A stretch of DNA of 64,000 bases from Plectrocnemia conspersa (lineage: Eukaryota > Arthropoda > Insecta > Trichoptera > Polycentropodidae). Made by a program: the position numbers and the translations under genes. The stretch spans positions 310,001 to 374,000 of the forward strand of contig VTFK01000118.1 in assembly GCA_009617715.1 (NCBI GenBank). The letters are read 5' to 3'. How positions within the stretch are numbered: the first letter of the stretch is position 1; every line of letters begins with the position of its first letter. The notes under the pieces are model-generated. The model saw only the letters and a list, made by a program, of their open reading frames with translations, was not told where the DNA came from and searched no databases. Below, piece by piece: positions 22,552 through 33,678 of this stretch.

Positions 22552-23222
22552 CCTCGCTACCAATGAGACTCTTCGGTGAATCCTATTAGATTGTATATTA
22601 AGTTATAATTACAATTTTGACTAAGGACGATTACGGCGTGACGTTTCTCGCGATGGTGCGCAGGTGATGATGTCTCAGGGCTCTGTGGCTGCGTGCGGCG
22701 AGTGTCAGGTGTGATCATCAGGTCTGTCGGTGACGGCGCGTGGTTGGTTCCTCCGGATGGCTGCTGGTAGATCTTGGCTCTCTGGTCGTCTGTGCCCGTC
22801 TCTGCTGTCTCCAAGCAGTCTGCGTCGCTGGCTCTCTGCTTGTCTGGGCCGTCTCGTATCGTCCCTCCGATCGTCTCCTGACCGTCTCCCTTGGGCGTAT
22901 ATCCTTTGGGGGGATGCACGCTAGCTGGCAAATCGCGATTGTGCATTGATCTCCTAATCAATCGCTGCAGTGGCTTCTAATAATTCGAAAAATTGGATGT
23001 GTATTTCCGAAAGCGAGTTTTATGCTTGGCTCCAGACTTTCGAATTCTTCGGAAAGGGTTTGCATTGTGGTGATTGATTGCGTCCGTACTGTTTTGATAC
23101 AAAAGGAATTCTCTTAACGACCCGTGTTGTGTGTGGTCAAAAGAAATCCCTCTTGTGCCATGATGTTTGTCTCATTGTTAATGAATGAACGTTTTTGGTC
23201 ACGGTCATTAACAATGAGACAA
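22552..23222 (-). mobile_element. Possible LTR-like remnant, minus strand
   Basis: On the minus strand, TGGTAGCGAGG (22552-22562) matches the initiator-Met tRNA primer site TGGTAGCAGAGG except for one missing base. Upstream lies a GC-richer 650-bp segment with ends TGTCTC and GTCTCA, close to the TG..CA expected of an LTR. A 134-codon Pro/Thr/Gln-rich minus frame (22557-22961) and two plus frames overlap the same segment and resemble no gag or pol. No second LTR, gag or pol is visible. Inference only; a unique regulatory island is the alternative. Confidence 0.25.
23167..23222. other. Perfect 18-bp inverted repeat, 20-base loop
   Basis: TTGTCTCATTGTTAATGA at 23167-23184 is exactly complementary to 23205-23222, with a 20-base spacer containing GTTTTTGGTCACGG. 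Perfect arms mean recent origin or selection. It forms the edge of the LTR-like segment. The stem is shorter than usual for a microRNA precursor. Confidence 0.5.
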
Positions 23223-23455
23223 TCGCCCTTTTAAATGTGACTATATGTGTGGTCGCCACAATATATTTTTAAATATAAATATTGTGAGCTTTTTAATGTA
23301 AGGTTAGTAATGAGGCTGTTTTTGTATGTACATGTTATCTATATACTATATATAATACATAGATATATCTTCTATTATATTAAATTTGTACGTGCAGTGA
23401 GTTTCTTACCCTTGTTTATGAATCAGTTCTCCATAAAGGAGAATAGAGATAGTTA

Positions 23456-23609
23456 GTGATTTAATTAACTCCAGCGGATTACTGCAAGCGTCTCTCGTCT
23501 TGATAATTCAATCGATTACGCGTTAAGATTTGCACAAGTTCCTAGACCGGTGTCTAGTCTGGATAACAAGATGTCAACCGATCGTCGAGATACGCAGATT
23601 AATCGAGTA
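23456..23609 (+). promoter_or_regulatory. Duplicated regulatory-like block, copy Y
   Basis: Diverged direct copy of 20805-20980, shorter by about 20 bp in the middle. It keeps GTGATTTAATTAA, ATTACTGCAAGCGTCTC, TCTTGATAATTCAATCGATTA, AAGATTTGCACA, CCGATCG and AGATTAATCGAG in order. The strongest conservation is at the two ends and around the TTGATA/ATCGATTA cluster, as expected for factor-binding clusters. The intervening 2.5 kb holds transposon-like debris. Confidence 0.4.
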
Positions 23610-23939
23610 TACCTTTGATATGAGGTAAACTAGATATGCGTACACTAATAGATTTATTTAAATCTAGATCTGTGAGGATTGCTCTATTCAGTTTCAAATT
23701 TGGTTTTATTACATATCAGTTTATCTTCAATTGTAATTGTTTAATCATCACTCGAAGTCATGATTTTTAATATCAATAAAAAAATTCAAGTAGTCTTTAG
23801 ATGTGCTTTTTACCCAACATTCAATAAAGCAATTAAATTATTTCCAATAAAAATAAAACGCCGGTTGATTCGACTCATTTCACCATGACCAATCTTTAAA
23901 TACCTAACCAAAACACCACCATTAATCGATGGCAATCTG

Positions 23940-24400
23940 AATATCGATAGTATGGTAGTCGCCGGATCCGCCCACGGTAGCTTTGTATATTATCTATAAA
24001 CATACACATCCTTGCTGAAACCTCGAGGGTTATGGTCCGATCGTCGATTGCGTTTTAAGTTTTAATTGCGGTCGTTTTCGGTTTCGGTGCCCCCGCGGTG
24101 GTTTTTGCTAATGCATTATGCAGATTGCGTATCCACCTGGCAAAATTGACAAGCACCGAGGAGAGATATCGCTGGTTTTCATGTTCGGATGTAATTAATT
24201 ACCGGACCGGTCCACCTAAATACATCCATCAGAAGGCGGCCCCGAGCTTACGATCGGTTTTGTATACCTGCAGCGGTGAATCATGATGCTCCTTGACCGA
24301 CTGGAATTAAACGCGAGTGTACTTGGGCGAAGCTTTTGACGTTATCGTTCTTGGGGCGCGCACATTAGTGCCAGTGAATCAACAGACAGCTCAGTATTTA
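23940..24400. promoter_or_regulatory. GC-richer island
   Basis: Complex block with a TAATGCATTATGCAGATTGCG cluster near 24110-24130 (POU/homeodomain-like), TAATTAATTACCGG near 24192 and GGACCGGTCC near 24203-24212, a 10-bp palindrome. The 62-codon frame at 24098-24286 has no family match. Candidate enhancer. Confidence 0.35.
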
Positions 24401-24902
24401 TAGAATCATGTCGAAATGTACTTTTTCTGGATTGCAGATGAAATCTCCTTAAAAACTTAGGTCTTGGAGTTTATTTATTGAAAAGTATGACAATGGGATA
24501 TTCTCGACTGAATTTTTACTAGGATTTAATTTTAGAATAGCTAGGAATCGTATAAAAAAACAATTATGTGATTTTGATTTTCCCCAGTGATGTTTATAGT
24601 AAATTTCATTTGGGTTTTGTATTTCATAAATAATAGCGTTACACAAGAAACGGCTTACTTAATATTTGAGATAATAAATAGAAAGTCCAGAAAGTATTTT
24701 GCGATTTCCTAATAATATATTATCTTTTTATCATAATTATTGACCCTATTATATTTGGTTATTCTCACGTGTCTCACGGATGCACTCTTTTCTGCGTGTC
24801 TTCTTCATTTTTCAAACGTTTTCTACACCACTCGAGAGTATCCAATTGCATAATCTTTCGTTAACCATTTCATAATAATAACAGCTCTAGACACACCATA
24901 AA

Positions 24903-24975
24903 GGAGTGGTTTCTAAACTTTATGTTAATACGCTCCATATTAAAAAAAATCTTGGCGCACCCCTGATTTCATAAA
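24903..24975 (+). repeat. hAT-like terminal fragment
   Basis: GGAGTGGTTTCTAAACTTTA followed by an ATACGCTCC word and CTTGGCGCACCCCTGATTTC resembles the start of hAT/Charlie-class elements (CAGTGGTTCTCAAACTTT, then a GCGCACCCCTG word). No transposase or opposite terminus is recognisable in the AT-rich sequence that follows. Confidence 0.4.
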
Positions 24976-25650
24976 ATATTTCAGGCAAATTTTTAAATAA
25001 TAGTAAAAATATATTTTCCTAAAAAAAATAACGTAGACTTAATTTAAAGAATAGTAACAGTTAGCTTTACTCATATATGTATTTATTTTTAATATGATGG
25101 ATGAAACACAAAATCAAATTTTATAGCTTTGCTAGTAAAATTCTTCCAAGAACTATTTACTTTGATTCAACAAAGATTGAACTAGTGTTTTAATCTCAAA
25201 TATTATATGAGTTGTCTTAAAAATTATTTCTAATACAGAAGTCATATAAAAAAACATGATATATTTTTTTTCTAAATTGAAACTTTTTGAGGTCTAATTT
25301 TTTCATAATTGTTTTCTTCATAATTATTTTGAAAAAATCAGTGGATGCTTTTGTGTTATTTCCATAAATTTGAAAATAAATTTTATCGTTTCTAAATAAA
25401 TTTGTCTTTTCCTTGTGGTTCGAAAGCCCTTTTATTCACTATTGCATGAGATAGCCAATGCGCTGCACAACAGCATAGTGAACTCTCATATCTTTACACA
25501 ATAATTCAATCGACGTAGCTTTTATTGGGACTGTTTTAATGTAAATTATAAATTTTGTAAAAATGTTGTTAAATTTCTTAACTCACGTTTTTTGCCATAA
25601 AAAGCTGCTCTGTAAAGAAAACATTGCATACATATTAACTTATGCTTGAA
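24976..25650. other. AT-rich DNA, possible eroded hAT interior
   Basis: No open frame of note. A GC-richer patch at 25435-25490 (GCATGAGATAGCCAATGCGC and neighbours) may derive from the element whose end is at 24903, but I could not align it to a transposase block. Confidence 0.25.
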
Positions 25651-25671
25651 AACTTGTGTGTCCGGCACTGT

Positions 25672-26625
25672 AACAAATGATGGAGGACAAAAGAGCACGG
25701 ACAAAAGGTCGCAGTGACAAAATAGAGCAAGATAAAACGACAAAACAGCGCAACGCATATATAAAAAAATAAAAATAAAAAAATACTGAAATAATGTTTT
25801 TAATAGAACACAATAACGATAAAATAAAACCCATTTTATATTTTTTTAGTTTATGTGCTGTTCTTTAAAACATAAACTTAAAATCTATGTTTTTATGTAA
25901 TTTTCAATTCGAATTATCTTTATTGATTTTATTATTTCATAACCATCGTTTTTCAGTCATTTTTCGTAATTTTGATTATGTCAGTATTTTTAATCCGATT
26001 ATTTTTTTATTACTTTATATCTGATTAATACATTTTTATTCTCAATAATAATATATTTTTAAAAATTCAATTTAAAGTGTACATTATTCCTGTTTTGCAT
26101 TTATTTTATATTTTTTTATCCCATTGTATCCTATTAAATTGTATTTAATCAGTTCAATCATATTTTAAATATTTTGATTTTGATATTTTCAATCACTAAC
26201 GCGTAATTCTACAACAACTAAAGTGATCTGATCTTAATTTTCATAGAACATGTTCGTTTAAAAAATTTTTAGTTTATGTATTTATTCGATTCAAATGTGA
26301 AGTATTCGACTGTACTTCAAATTTTATCTGCGATATCTAAAATTTATTTTAATTTAAAAAATAAATTTGTTTTTTATTCACATTTTCTGAAACTTAAATA
26401 ATGAGAATTTACAAATTAAAAACAGCTTCATTGCCCAAGTTAAAAATAATATCAAAATAACAACAAAAAAAAATTTTAAAAGTTTTTTTTTTATTATTTT
26501 ATCATTATTTCAGATTTAATTTATTTTTCTATATTCGTGTTTTAATTTTTTTATATATATGCTTTTATCCGCGCTCTTTTGTCGGCACTGTTTTGTCCTG
26601 CGCCCTTTTGACGAGACACTTATGT
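25672..26625. mobile_element. Element with iteron-like inverted ends
   Basis: The left end (25682-25760) is a string of imperfect units of the form GGACAAAAGAGCAC, GGACAAAAGGTCGCA, GTGACAAAATAGAGC, GACAAAACAGCGC. The right end (26566-26615), read on the minus strand, is TCAAAAGGGCGCA, GGACAAAACAGTGCC, GACAAAAGAGCGC, GGATAAAAGC. Both sides then continue into ATATATAAAAAAATAAAA. The inverted tandem units with about 800 bp of AT-rich, non-coding interior look like a foldback-type or MITE-like DNA transposon. No target duplication or transposase is clear. Confidence 0.5.
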
Positions 26626-26639
26626 ATCCTGACAATAAC

Positions 26640-27520
26640 TATGAATCTAGTGCAGTTATTCCAGTTTATGTCATTCTCAAAACAAAGCATCAAATATATT
26701 AAAAATTTCATTGAACATTACTTTTTTAGAATTTGTGTTGCACAATACCGTACATCTTATTGTATATTGTTTTTTGTGACATATTGAATATATGCAATTA
26801 AATAAGCATCTTTAGCTATAACCTATGGCTAATCTACTTGTATTGCAGATTTTGAACTACGCACTTGAGAAACTAATTAATCACAAAGATCTTCTTCTTG
26901 CAACTATATGTCGCAAATGCATATGATTCGTGAAATCAATAGCTGCTGTCAAAACAAGCTTTTCTTTTATTGTGTATGTATTTTTACATGAAAAAAATTT
27001 ATGCATTTAAAAATATGTTTAGATTGCATAGTTGCAATGTGACATTTATGTACATAGTTGCATACTATATTTAGCCAAAACTTCAAACCAAACACATTAG
27101 TTTTTCCAAACCAATAATCATAATTCTTGAAAATCCTCATTATCAGTAGATTTTCTCTTGTAAATTATCAAAAAATTATCAGTTTTTTTGAAATATCAGT
27201 AATAATTTTATAATAAGAGATTATAGGTTAAACTTTTCGCGCCCTTTGGTTTGTACATAGCTGCCATAAAGGGTTTGCTAAAATGAAGTTTATTATCAAC
27301 AAAAATATATCTGAAATGATAACTTTAACGTTTTTCGTCCATATTGAGATTTTATGTGTATCCAAATTAAATACACAAGCATAATATATTTAAGCATAGG
27401 ATCAAAATAGTTCTGATGATATTAGTAAGAGCAATATTTTATTAAGCTCTATTAACTATTGGCGTCGTTATCGCTATGCTTTTAGTTTTAAATTAGCCCT
27501 ATCGGCATCTAATAAATTAA
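26640..27520. other. AT-rich DNA, no gene
   Basis: AT-rich filler. The frame at 26593-26787 begins inside the inverted-end element and has no family match. No RNA gene or transposon terminus is seen. Confidence 0.4.
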
Positions 27521-27529
27521 GACATGTTC

Positions 27530-27835
27530 CATTGAGAGCAGCTAATTAACGTTTGAGATGAAACAGGTGAAGTCGTTAATCAACACGTGAGTCGGCTGCC
27601 CTGATGAATAGCTCACGGAATCGGATCGTTAAACAATTACGGGTCACCGTTTGAGATTCGTTACGGGTTTCGGAAGTGACCCACCCGCACTTTTACTAGG
27701 AGATAAATTAATACACAAGAATTTAATTATCTAGCACGCTAGCTAGCGTAGTCAGACAGAGTGTACCGTATAGAAAATAAAAAATAATATATTCCTTATG
27801 GTGTGACGACGACGACACGCGGCACGTACGGGCGA
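27530..27835. promoter_or_regulatory. Island with homeodomain and E-box words
   Basis: Complex GC-richer block carrying CTAATTAAC at 27542-27550, E-box CAGGTG at 27564-27569 and E-box CACGTG at 27584-27589, then several TCGTTA/GTTAAAC words. A CGACGACGAC run lies near 27807. No reading frame of interest. Candidate enhancer. Confidence 0.35.
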
Positions 27836-28029
27836 CTTTACTTCTTGCCTTTATGTGCTTTATTTTATTTTTTATTTGACATAGTTTATAGGCTTCGTGA
27901 AATGTCTGCTTATATCTAGAAAATAAAATGCCTGATCTTTAGGTTCACTCTGTAGATAATATGCACGCAAACACAGTGCTGCTACAAATGCTTATGATTA
28001 TCGAATGAAAAAATGTTGAACAGTAATGT

Positions 28030-28260
28030 CTATTCATCGCTTTAATTACTCTCCATTAAGAAGAGGCCACAATTTTCTGGTGATTAATGTCGTTTTTCTT
28101 TATCAAGGGTCCGGGGTTTAATGAGCGCCCGTCGATACGTTTATCTCTTAATGCGGTCCGTCACGCCACTCAATTGCCCCGGGCAATTGCCCGGACTAAA
28201 AAGGACCAAATTATATCATATCGTTCGTGGTTGTTTGCGATAAGATCGACAAGCTTCCAC
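28030..28260. promoter_or_regulatory. Island with overlapping GC palindromes
   Basis: This block contains two overlapping inverted repeats: CAATTGCCC and GGGCAATTG around one central base (28171-28189), and the perfect 16-bp palindrome CCGGGCAATTGCCCGG (28179-28194). Flanking sequence is GC-rich with TTTAATGAGC and GATTAATGTCG words. No frame. A dimeric factor site or structured element is plausible. Confidence 0.35.
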
Positions 28261-29089
28261 TAAAATAATTCACACTTAAATGGCAGATAAAAAAACATCA
28301 GCATTTTAAAAATGATAAAGATCTCATAATGTTGGTCAAAACTATATATGATGAACATGTAGTTTGTCGTGGACTATCAGATATTTTTTATTGAGAGCTT
28401 CGAATAGATCTGTATGCGGCTTCTCAAATTTACATTCTTAATATTTAATTGATCATATTTTTTAAAAATTAGGCATTTTTAATATTATTTAAAAATGAAA
28501 CTATATAATTAAAATTTTGTTGCGAAATGACATTTTCAGACCACATGTTTCTATGAAGATATTGTTTCAACTTAGCTGAGATGTTTTAGTACTATAATCA
28601 TTAAGTTCAGACTCTTTTTTAAAATTTATTTAGAGCTCTGCAAAACTTTCTTAATGGTGTAAATTTTCAAGATTTGAACTCCTGCCAAAACCAATTAGAT
28701 TAGTTTTTCACTAACAACTTAATCTTTTTTGTGTATATTTTAAAATTTAGTTAAGGTTGTTGCAAATTATTTTTTATGCATAGGATTAAATTATATTTTT
28801 TATTGACAAAAAACCTCGATATAGGCAATGTTACACTGATTTTAAAAAGTCTATCATAAAACTATTGATTTATTTCTGGTGAAATTTTAAACGAAGCGAT
28901 AAAATAAGTGTCTAGGCTAGGATGTTTCATCACCGCCCAATTCACTATTTTATTGTCGCCTTTATCTTAGGATATTAATTAAGTTTAATATTTTATTAAA
29001 TTATTCCCATTCTTAGATCGGTTAGATCGGTAATCAGAATTCGTAAAATTGTAATTATTGTAGTAATAAACGTGTTCATTAAATGATCA
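28261..29089. other. AT-rich DNA, no gene
   Basis: AT-rich filler without supported features. Confidence 0.4.
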
Positions 29090-29460
29090 AAAAGTGGAGC
29101 AACTCAACAGTCGACGCTCGCGTCAAAACTTGGCAAGTCACCGAAGAAGTGACAGGTCCCCTGGTTGGTGACAGAGCGATGATAAACGACGTCTAGGATC
29201 TCCTCCTTGTCCGACTGACGAGTTGCACATCAAAAGCCCGGTGGCGGCCATCATTGTTGTTCGGGCCGCTTCTTGTAATTATATCATTTAGCCCAGTCAT
29301 TAAAAACACATTTGACATAGTACACGTCCGAAGCATATTAAATGCGATGATGACAGCCGGAGATATATCGACGTGTGTAATTACGCCAATGGTTCGTGAG
29401 GAAATTTGATAGTGGGTTAACATTTTATACGTTTATAATGAAAGTGCCGCCAACCTAAAG
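29090..29460. promoter_or_regulatory. GC-richer island
   Basis: Complex block with repeated AAGTCACCGAAGAAGTGACAGG-type words at 29135-29157 (a short GTCAC/GTGAC inverted pair), a Sox-like ATCATTGTTGTTC near 29250, and GGCGGCCATC. The 76-codon minus frame (29193-29423) shows no domain. A regulatory role is inferred. Confidence 0.3.
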
Positions 29461-30927
29461 ACAAATCGAGCTGGGACATGCAAAAACGGTTTCAAAATAT
29501 GCTAATTTACAAATAATTAAATACAGCAATTACACATTTATAATAAATAGAATAATTATAAATTGTTTTATAAAAAAATGAAAAACTCAATTCATATATA
29601 AAATTTCATGGAATTTCTAATACGGATTTTAAATATCATCCTTTTCATTTCAACATATTTGCCTTTATAAAACACTATTGGTTCATTATAATGTAATACA
29701 TAGATAAGGTATATCTAAGTTATTTAGGTTAAAGATAGTCTTGGGCATTAGATAATCATTTTAATGATTTTTAGAGACATTAAAATATTTTTGACAAAAA
29801 ATTAACTTAAAAAACTGTTAGGTAATTATTTTCTAGACAATATTATTTTATAAATATATGTAATAAATTTTATTAATTAAAATAATATTTTAATATGTTT
29901 TTGGTTAATTAGTAAAAAACTGAATTTTAAATAAAAAAAATATTTTTAAATATTTTTTAATTATATTGATATTTACTATAAATAAAACAAAATTTACTAA
30001 TATTAATGAAAACATAAAATATTGATGCAAGTTATTTTTTTTTGAGACCTAATTAATAAAATAAAAATTAAAAATTAAAAAACAACAATTATTAATTTAT
30101 TGAATAATATTATTAAAAAAATTTTCTTTATAACACTATATATCACCAATAGAAATATTTATATAAATATTCACATTTTTTGTTATGCTTTTGGTATTTT
30201 ATATGAAGATCAAAAGCGTTAAAAAGTTAGTAGATAATGTAAAATCACTGCAGTGGAAAATTTATATAATATAAGTATAATATTTTCCTTATGTTATTTT
30301 TTCATTGTATATTATTTTTTGTGTAATTTTAATAAAATACAAGTCAATTATAAAAAAAATCGTACGTAATATTAACACATTTTCTACAAAGATACAGTAA
30401 CTTAATTTATATTTAGAATTATTCGCTGTATCATCAAAGTTTTTGTAAAGAATTTTTGACTTATGACATTATTTTTTTTAAACTAATTTTGTTTTATTAT
30501 TTGTTTCATGTAACATAACATATTTACGAATTTGCGTATAATAATTATTATTCAAGTTATTCAATCTTAGAAAATAATTATCATTTAGTTAAAATCATAG
30601 CTACCTTAGAAAAAGCGATTAAACATGTTTTTAGAAATTGTAAATATATTAAATGTTAAAGCAGCAGTGATTCAAAATTTTTGTTTACCCGAAAATTCAC
30701 AAAAAAATGTAGATCAAATCATAAAAGCAAGACTTTATTTAAAAAATATAGTACCGATAAAACAGTATACTCTATTCATTGTTAAAATAATAAAATTATT
30801 TTTGTAACAACTTTTAAAGCAAAATTACTTTTCTTTCTTTTTATCTACATTAAATAGTATTGTATACTATTTTTACTACCCTGCTTCTCTTGAGTTTTTA
30901 TTGTAATTAATTTGATTTATTTCGTTA
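29461..30927. other. Very AT-rich stretch, no gene
   Basis: One of the most AT-rich parts of the window, with long A and T runs. The 60-codon frame at 30625-30807 is AT-codon filler. Nothing else seen. Confidence 0.5.
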
Positions 30928-30930
30928 TTA

Positions 30931-31951
30931 TGCCTGCACTACACTCTTTGGAAGTCTTACGCACGGCGGCCGTGAATGACGTCCGAACGGCGGCTTCTGT
31001 CACGTACAACTGGCATATTTGCGCGCGATCGAAAAATGTACCAAATATTCGCAATTTTTAAATTGTCATTTTATTAAGTTTGTGTAAGCACTCACCAATA
31101 CAATATCAGTGAAAACTTTTCGGTCGTAAATATTCAATTTACGTAAAATCTTTTTCGGCTTTTGCAAAATGCCATAATGCATAAAAATGATACTTCAGAT
31201 TACGAGCACCACATCTGTGACTATCCTAGAATTTGTCGCCTTCGATTCTAAATAAGAATTCGTTATGGTGTGACATTTATATAAAACGATCTATGAAAAT
31301 ACATAAGGATATTCGAAACGATTTGTTTTAACAGAATCAAGTACCACTAATTATTTTTTAATTATTTAATTTTATATGAAAAAAAAAATATAATAACGAT
31401 ATCTGTTCGAAGAATATACCATCAAAAATATAATTAATCCCTTTTGGTGCCCTAAAATATTCAAAGATGTCAGTAAGAGTCTGTTGAAGTCCCCCATAAG
31501 CATGTGGTGTTATAACTTGACCACGTGATCACGATGCAGCGCTCGACATGCGTGCTGACCATAGGACGCCTACGCGCATACTGAAATTGAACCGAGTTAC
31601 TCGTTCTATCTCAGTTTGAGAAAAACCATATCATTATCTCTCTCACTGTCGTCACTTAACACGCGAGATAGCGAAAGAGGAAGTACCTCACCGCTCGCGC
31701 TCGAAAGAGCAGCTCCGACTTCGGTCCCTCTGACTCCGGTCCTTTTGCCGACAATGTTCGGAAGCGCTCGAAGCTGGTCAAATCGACTGAATTACCCTCA
31801 CTTTACTTCCCGTTCTCGGTAACCTCGGACAACTTCCGAGAGATTTTAGAGCGGGCAGAACCGAACTCGACTGAAGTAACCCCTAAGTAACTCACTATAT
31901 TATCCGTCCTTGGCCAACCTTGGCCAACTTCCAGAGAGTGTAGTTCGGGCA
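30931..31951 (-). mobile_element. M element copy 2 (TTA-flanked)
   Basis: A 1021-bp copy with TTA at 30928-30930 and 31952-31954. The left terminus TGCCTGCACTACACTCTT is inverted at the right as AGAGAGTGTAGTTCGGGCA. Relative to copy 1 it lacks about 80 bp just inside the left end (the GTTGTCCGAAC segment) and a few tens of bases near 31080. The internal block with CACTCTCGTC-type and GCTCGCGCTCGAAAG words is well kept. Intact target duplication and full ends mark it as a complete insertion. Confidence 0.7.
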
Positions 31952-31976
31952 TTACACATTTATTTCAATATTCACG

Positions 31977-32090
31977 TATTGCAGTAGCGCATAGAATTGG
32001 TCATTAGCACGTCGGTTCTCAGTTTCTTCAGTGGTTTCATTGCCATATATTGCACTATAGCACGTAATCGATCATTAGCTCGTTCAGTTC
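31977..32090 (+). repeat. Two diverged 43-bp direct repeats
   Basis: TATTGCAGTAGCGCATAG (from 31977) recurs as TATTGCACTATAGCACGT (from 32048), both followed within 10 bases by TCATTAGC and CGTY-GTTC words, 71 bp apart. They lie just outside the right end of M copy 2. The origin is unclear. Confidence 0.3.
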
Positions 32091-32499
32091 AACTTTTACC
32101 TTAAAATTTTATAGTTTAAAATAGCGCAATTGACCTAGAAATTGCAGCCAGAATACATGTGCCATTGTCACGATGCTTACTGTTCACCGTTTGAAAGGAG
32201 TTCTTGTAACAGACACATGTATTATCTGTTTTACAGTATAGATGTCTCATATGATCATATTAAACCACAAGTATTTTATTAAAGCAAGTGTTTGAAAATG
32301 ATAATTTTTTTAAAAATAATTTTAAAAAAAATCGAATGAGCTTACGTTGAGCATATGTATGAAATCAGTGTGTAATTCAACATGTAAATAAGTTTTTTTT
32401 ACGGTTGTGTTGATATACGGTTGCCATTCATGCGACTGTTCAATAATCACATTTAATCAAGATCAGAAATAGTAGCTACTATATGTTTTTAATTCGGTT

Positions 32500-32800
32500 C
32501 CGTTTCGCGCTGTTTAATGATATAATCGACGCCTTCCCTTTGATTTGTCGTCATTTCTGAGGCCACCGCAAGAAGTTGACGTATTATTATCGTAGTCTGT
32601 ACATCAAAAGTAATTATGGTTAGTGCATGAAAATATAAAACAAGACATGTGTGCGTGATAATGGCTCTTAATTACACGATGGACCGACACGTTTTGAACT
32701 TAACGCCACGCGTGAGAGAAGAACGACCGCCAAGCTAAAGGATGATTGATGTTGAGCTTTGTGTACTGTAAAGCAATTCAAAGACGAGATTGTCCAGATA
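32500..32800. promoter_or_regulatory. Moderate GC island
   Basis: Complex block with TTCCGTTTCGCGCTGTTTAA near 32499-32518 and ACGCCACGCGTGAGAGAAG near 32705. No frame. Weak candidate regulatory DNA. Confidence 0.25.
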
Positions 32801-33169
32801 AGCGTTTTCGGACACTAATGTTATAAAAACTGTTTTATTCGAGTTTAAGTAGACGTGTGATATAACTTTTATTGTTAATGATTATATTGAAATAATATTT
32901 TTTTTATTTTGGAGTATAAATACTCGTGTTCCCTTCCCTCAGTTAAAACCCTGTCATTATAACACGTAAGTTACTTCAAAAAATAAATAAACACAATTCA
33001 CAGCAAACAGACAGGAAAAAAATAGCCTCGGTGATAAATGGCCATCTTACATTATGTTGTCAAGAGTTATTATTGAAATTATATACGTTTGCAAGCTTTT
33101 TAATGAAAAATTATTAAAAAATATATGTGCAAGGTGAGAGAATATTTATAACTGAAAATTAATGCTTAC

Positions 33170-33310
33170 GCACCACCTGTCTCGCTCGTTTTCACACATC
33201 GCCGTGTCGAAATTAAATCGGAACGAAATTCTACTAATTAGTCCCTGCTCGTATTGTGCTGGTCGGTTGCCCTGATGCGAATTGTTAAAGTGAGTGTGCA
33301 GCATAGCTGG
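33170..33310. promoter_or_regulatory. Small GC-richer island
   Basis: A short complex block (CACCACCTGTCTCGCTCG near 33171) with an E-box CACCTG and a TTAATTT/CTAATTAG pair near 33210-33241. No open frame. Weak candidate. Confidence 0.25.
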
Positions 33311-33493
33311 TGCCTCGTTTAATTTTATGATTTATATTAGCAATATTATTATATTTAATAAATGGATATAATCTAACAGTGAAAGCGCGTATTACAGATA
33401 ATTTTCATGAGCGGTATTTTGATGATACCGAATCACTCGAAAGATGTCGTAACGGAGTGCTGTAATATGCTGATATCGTTATGTTTTATCTTC

Positions 33494-33675
33494 TTGCAAT
33501 TATTTGGCACATTTTTCGATCGCGCGCAAATATGCCAGCTGTACGTAACAGAAGCCGCCGTCCGGACGGCATATGAAATTTGTGGCAGTGTGGTCGCTTA
33601 CTCGAAGTCGTAGGTCTCGGCCGGCTTCAGTTGTAACTTCGGTTCGGACAACTTCCAGAGAGTGTAGTTCAGGCA
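33494..33675 (+). repeat. M element fragment 3 (right end)
   Basis: The right 180 bp of an M element, in the orientation of copies 4 and 5, ending GAGAGTGTAGTTCAGGCA at 33675 and followed by TTA. It includes the GCCGTCCGGACGGC palindrome (33559-33572). The rest is missing; the left edge falls at TTGCAATTATTTGGCAC. It directly abuts a Jockey-type RT remnant on its right. Confidence 0.65.
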
Positions 33676-33678
33676 TTA

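Noticed and set aside
22557..22961. 134-codon minus frame as a host gene
   Set aside because: Low-complexity Pro/Thr/Gln-rich product, two other frames open on the opposite strand, and a primer-site-like word at its end suggest a transposon remnant or island.
33586..33598. TGGCAGTGTGGT resembles the first 12 bases of miR-34
   Set aside because: It lies inside M fragment 3; other M copies read CGACAGTGTGGT, and there is no precursor hairpin around it.
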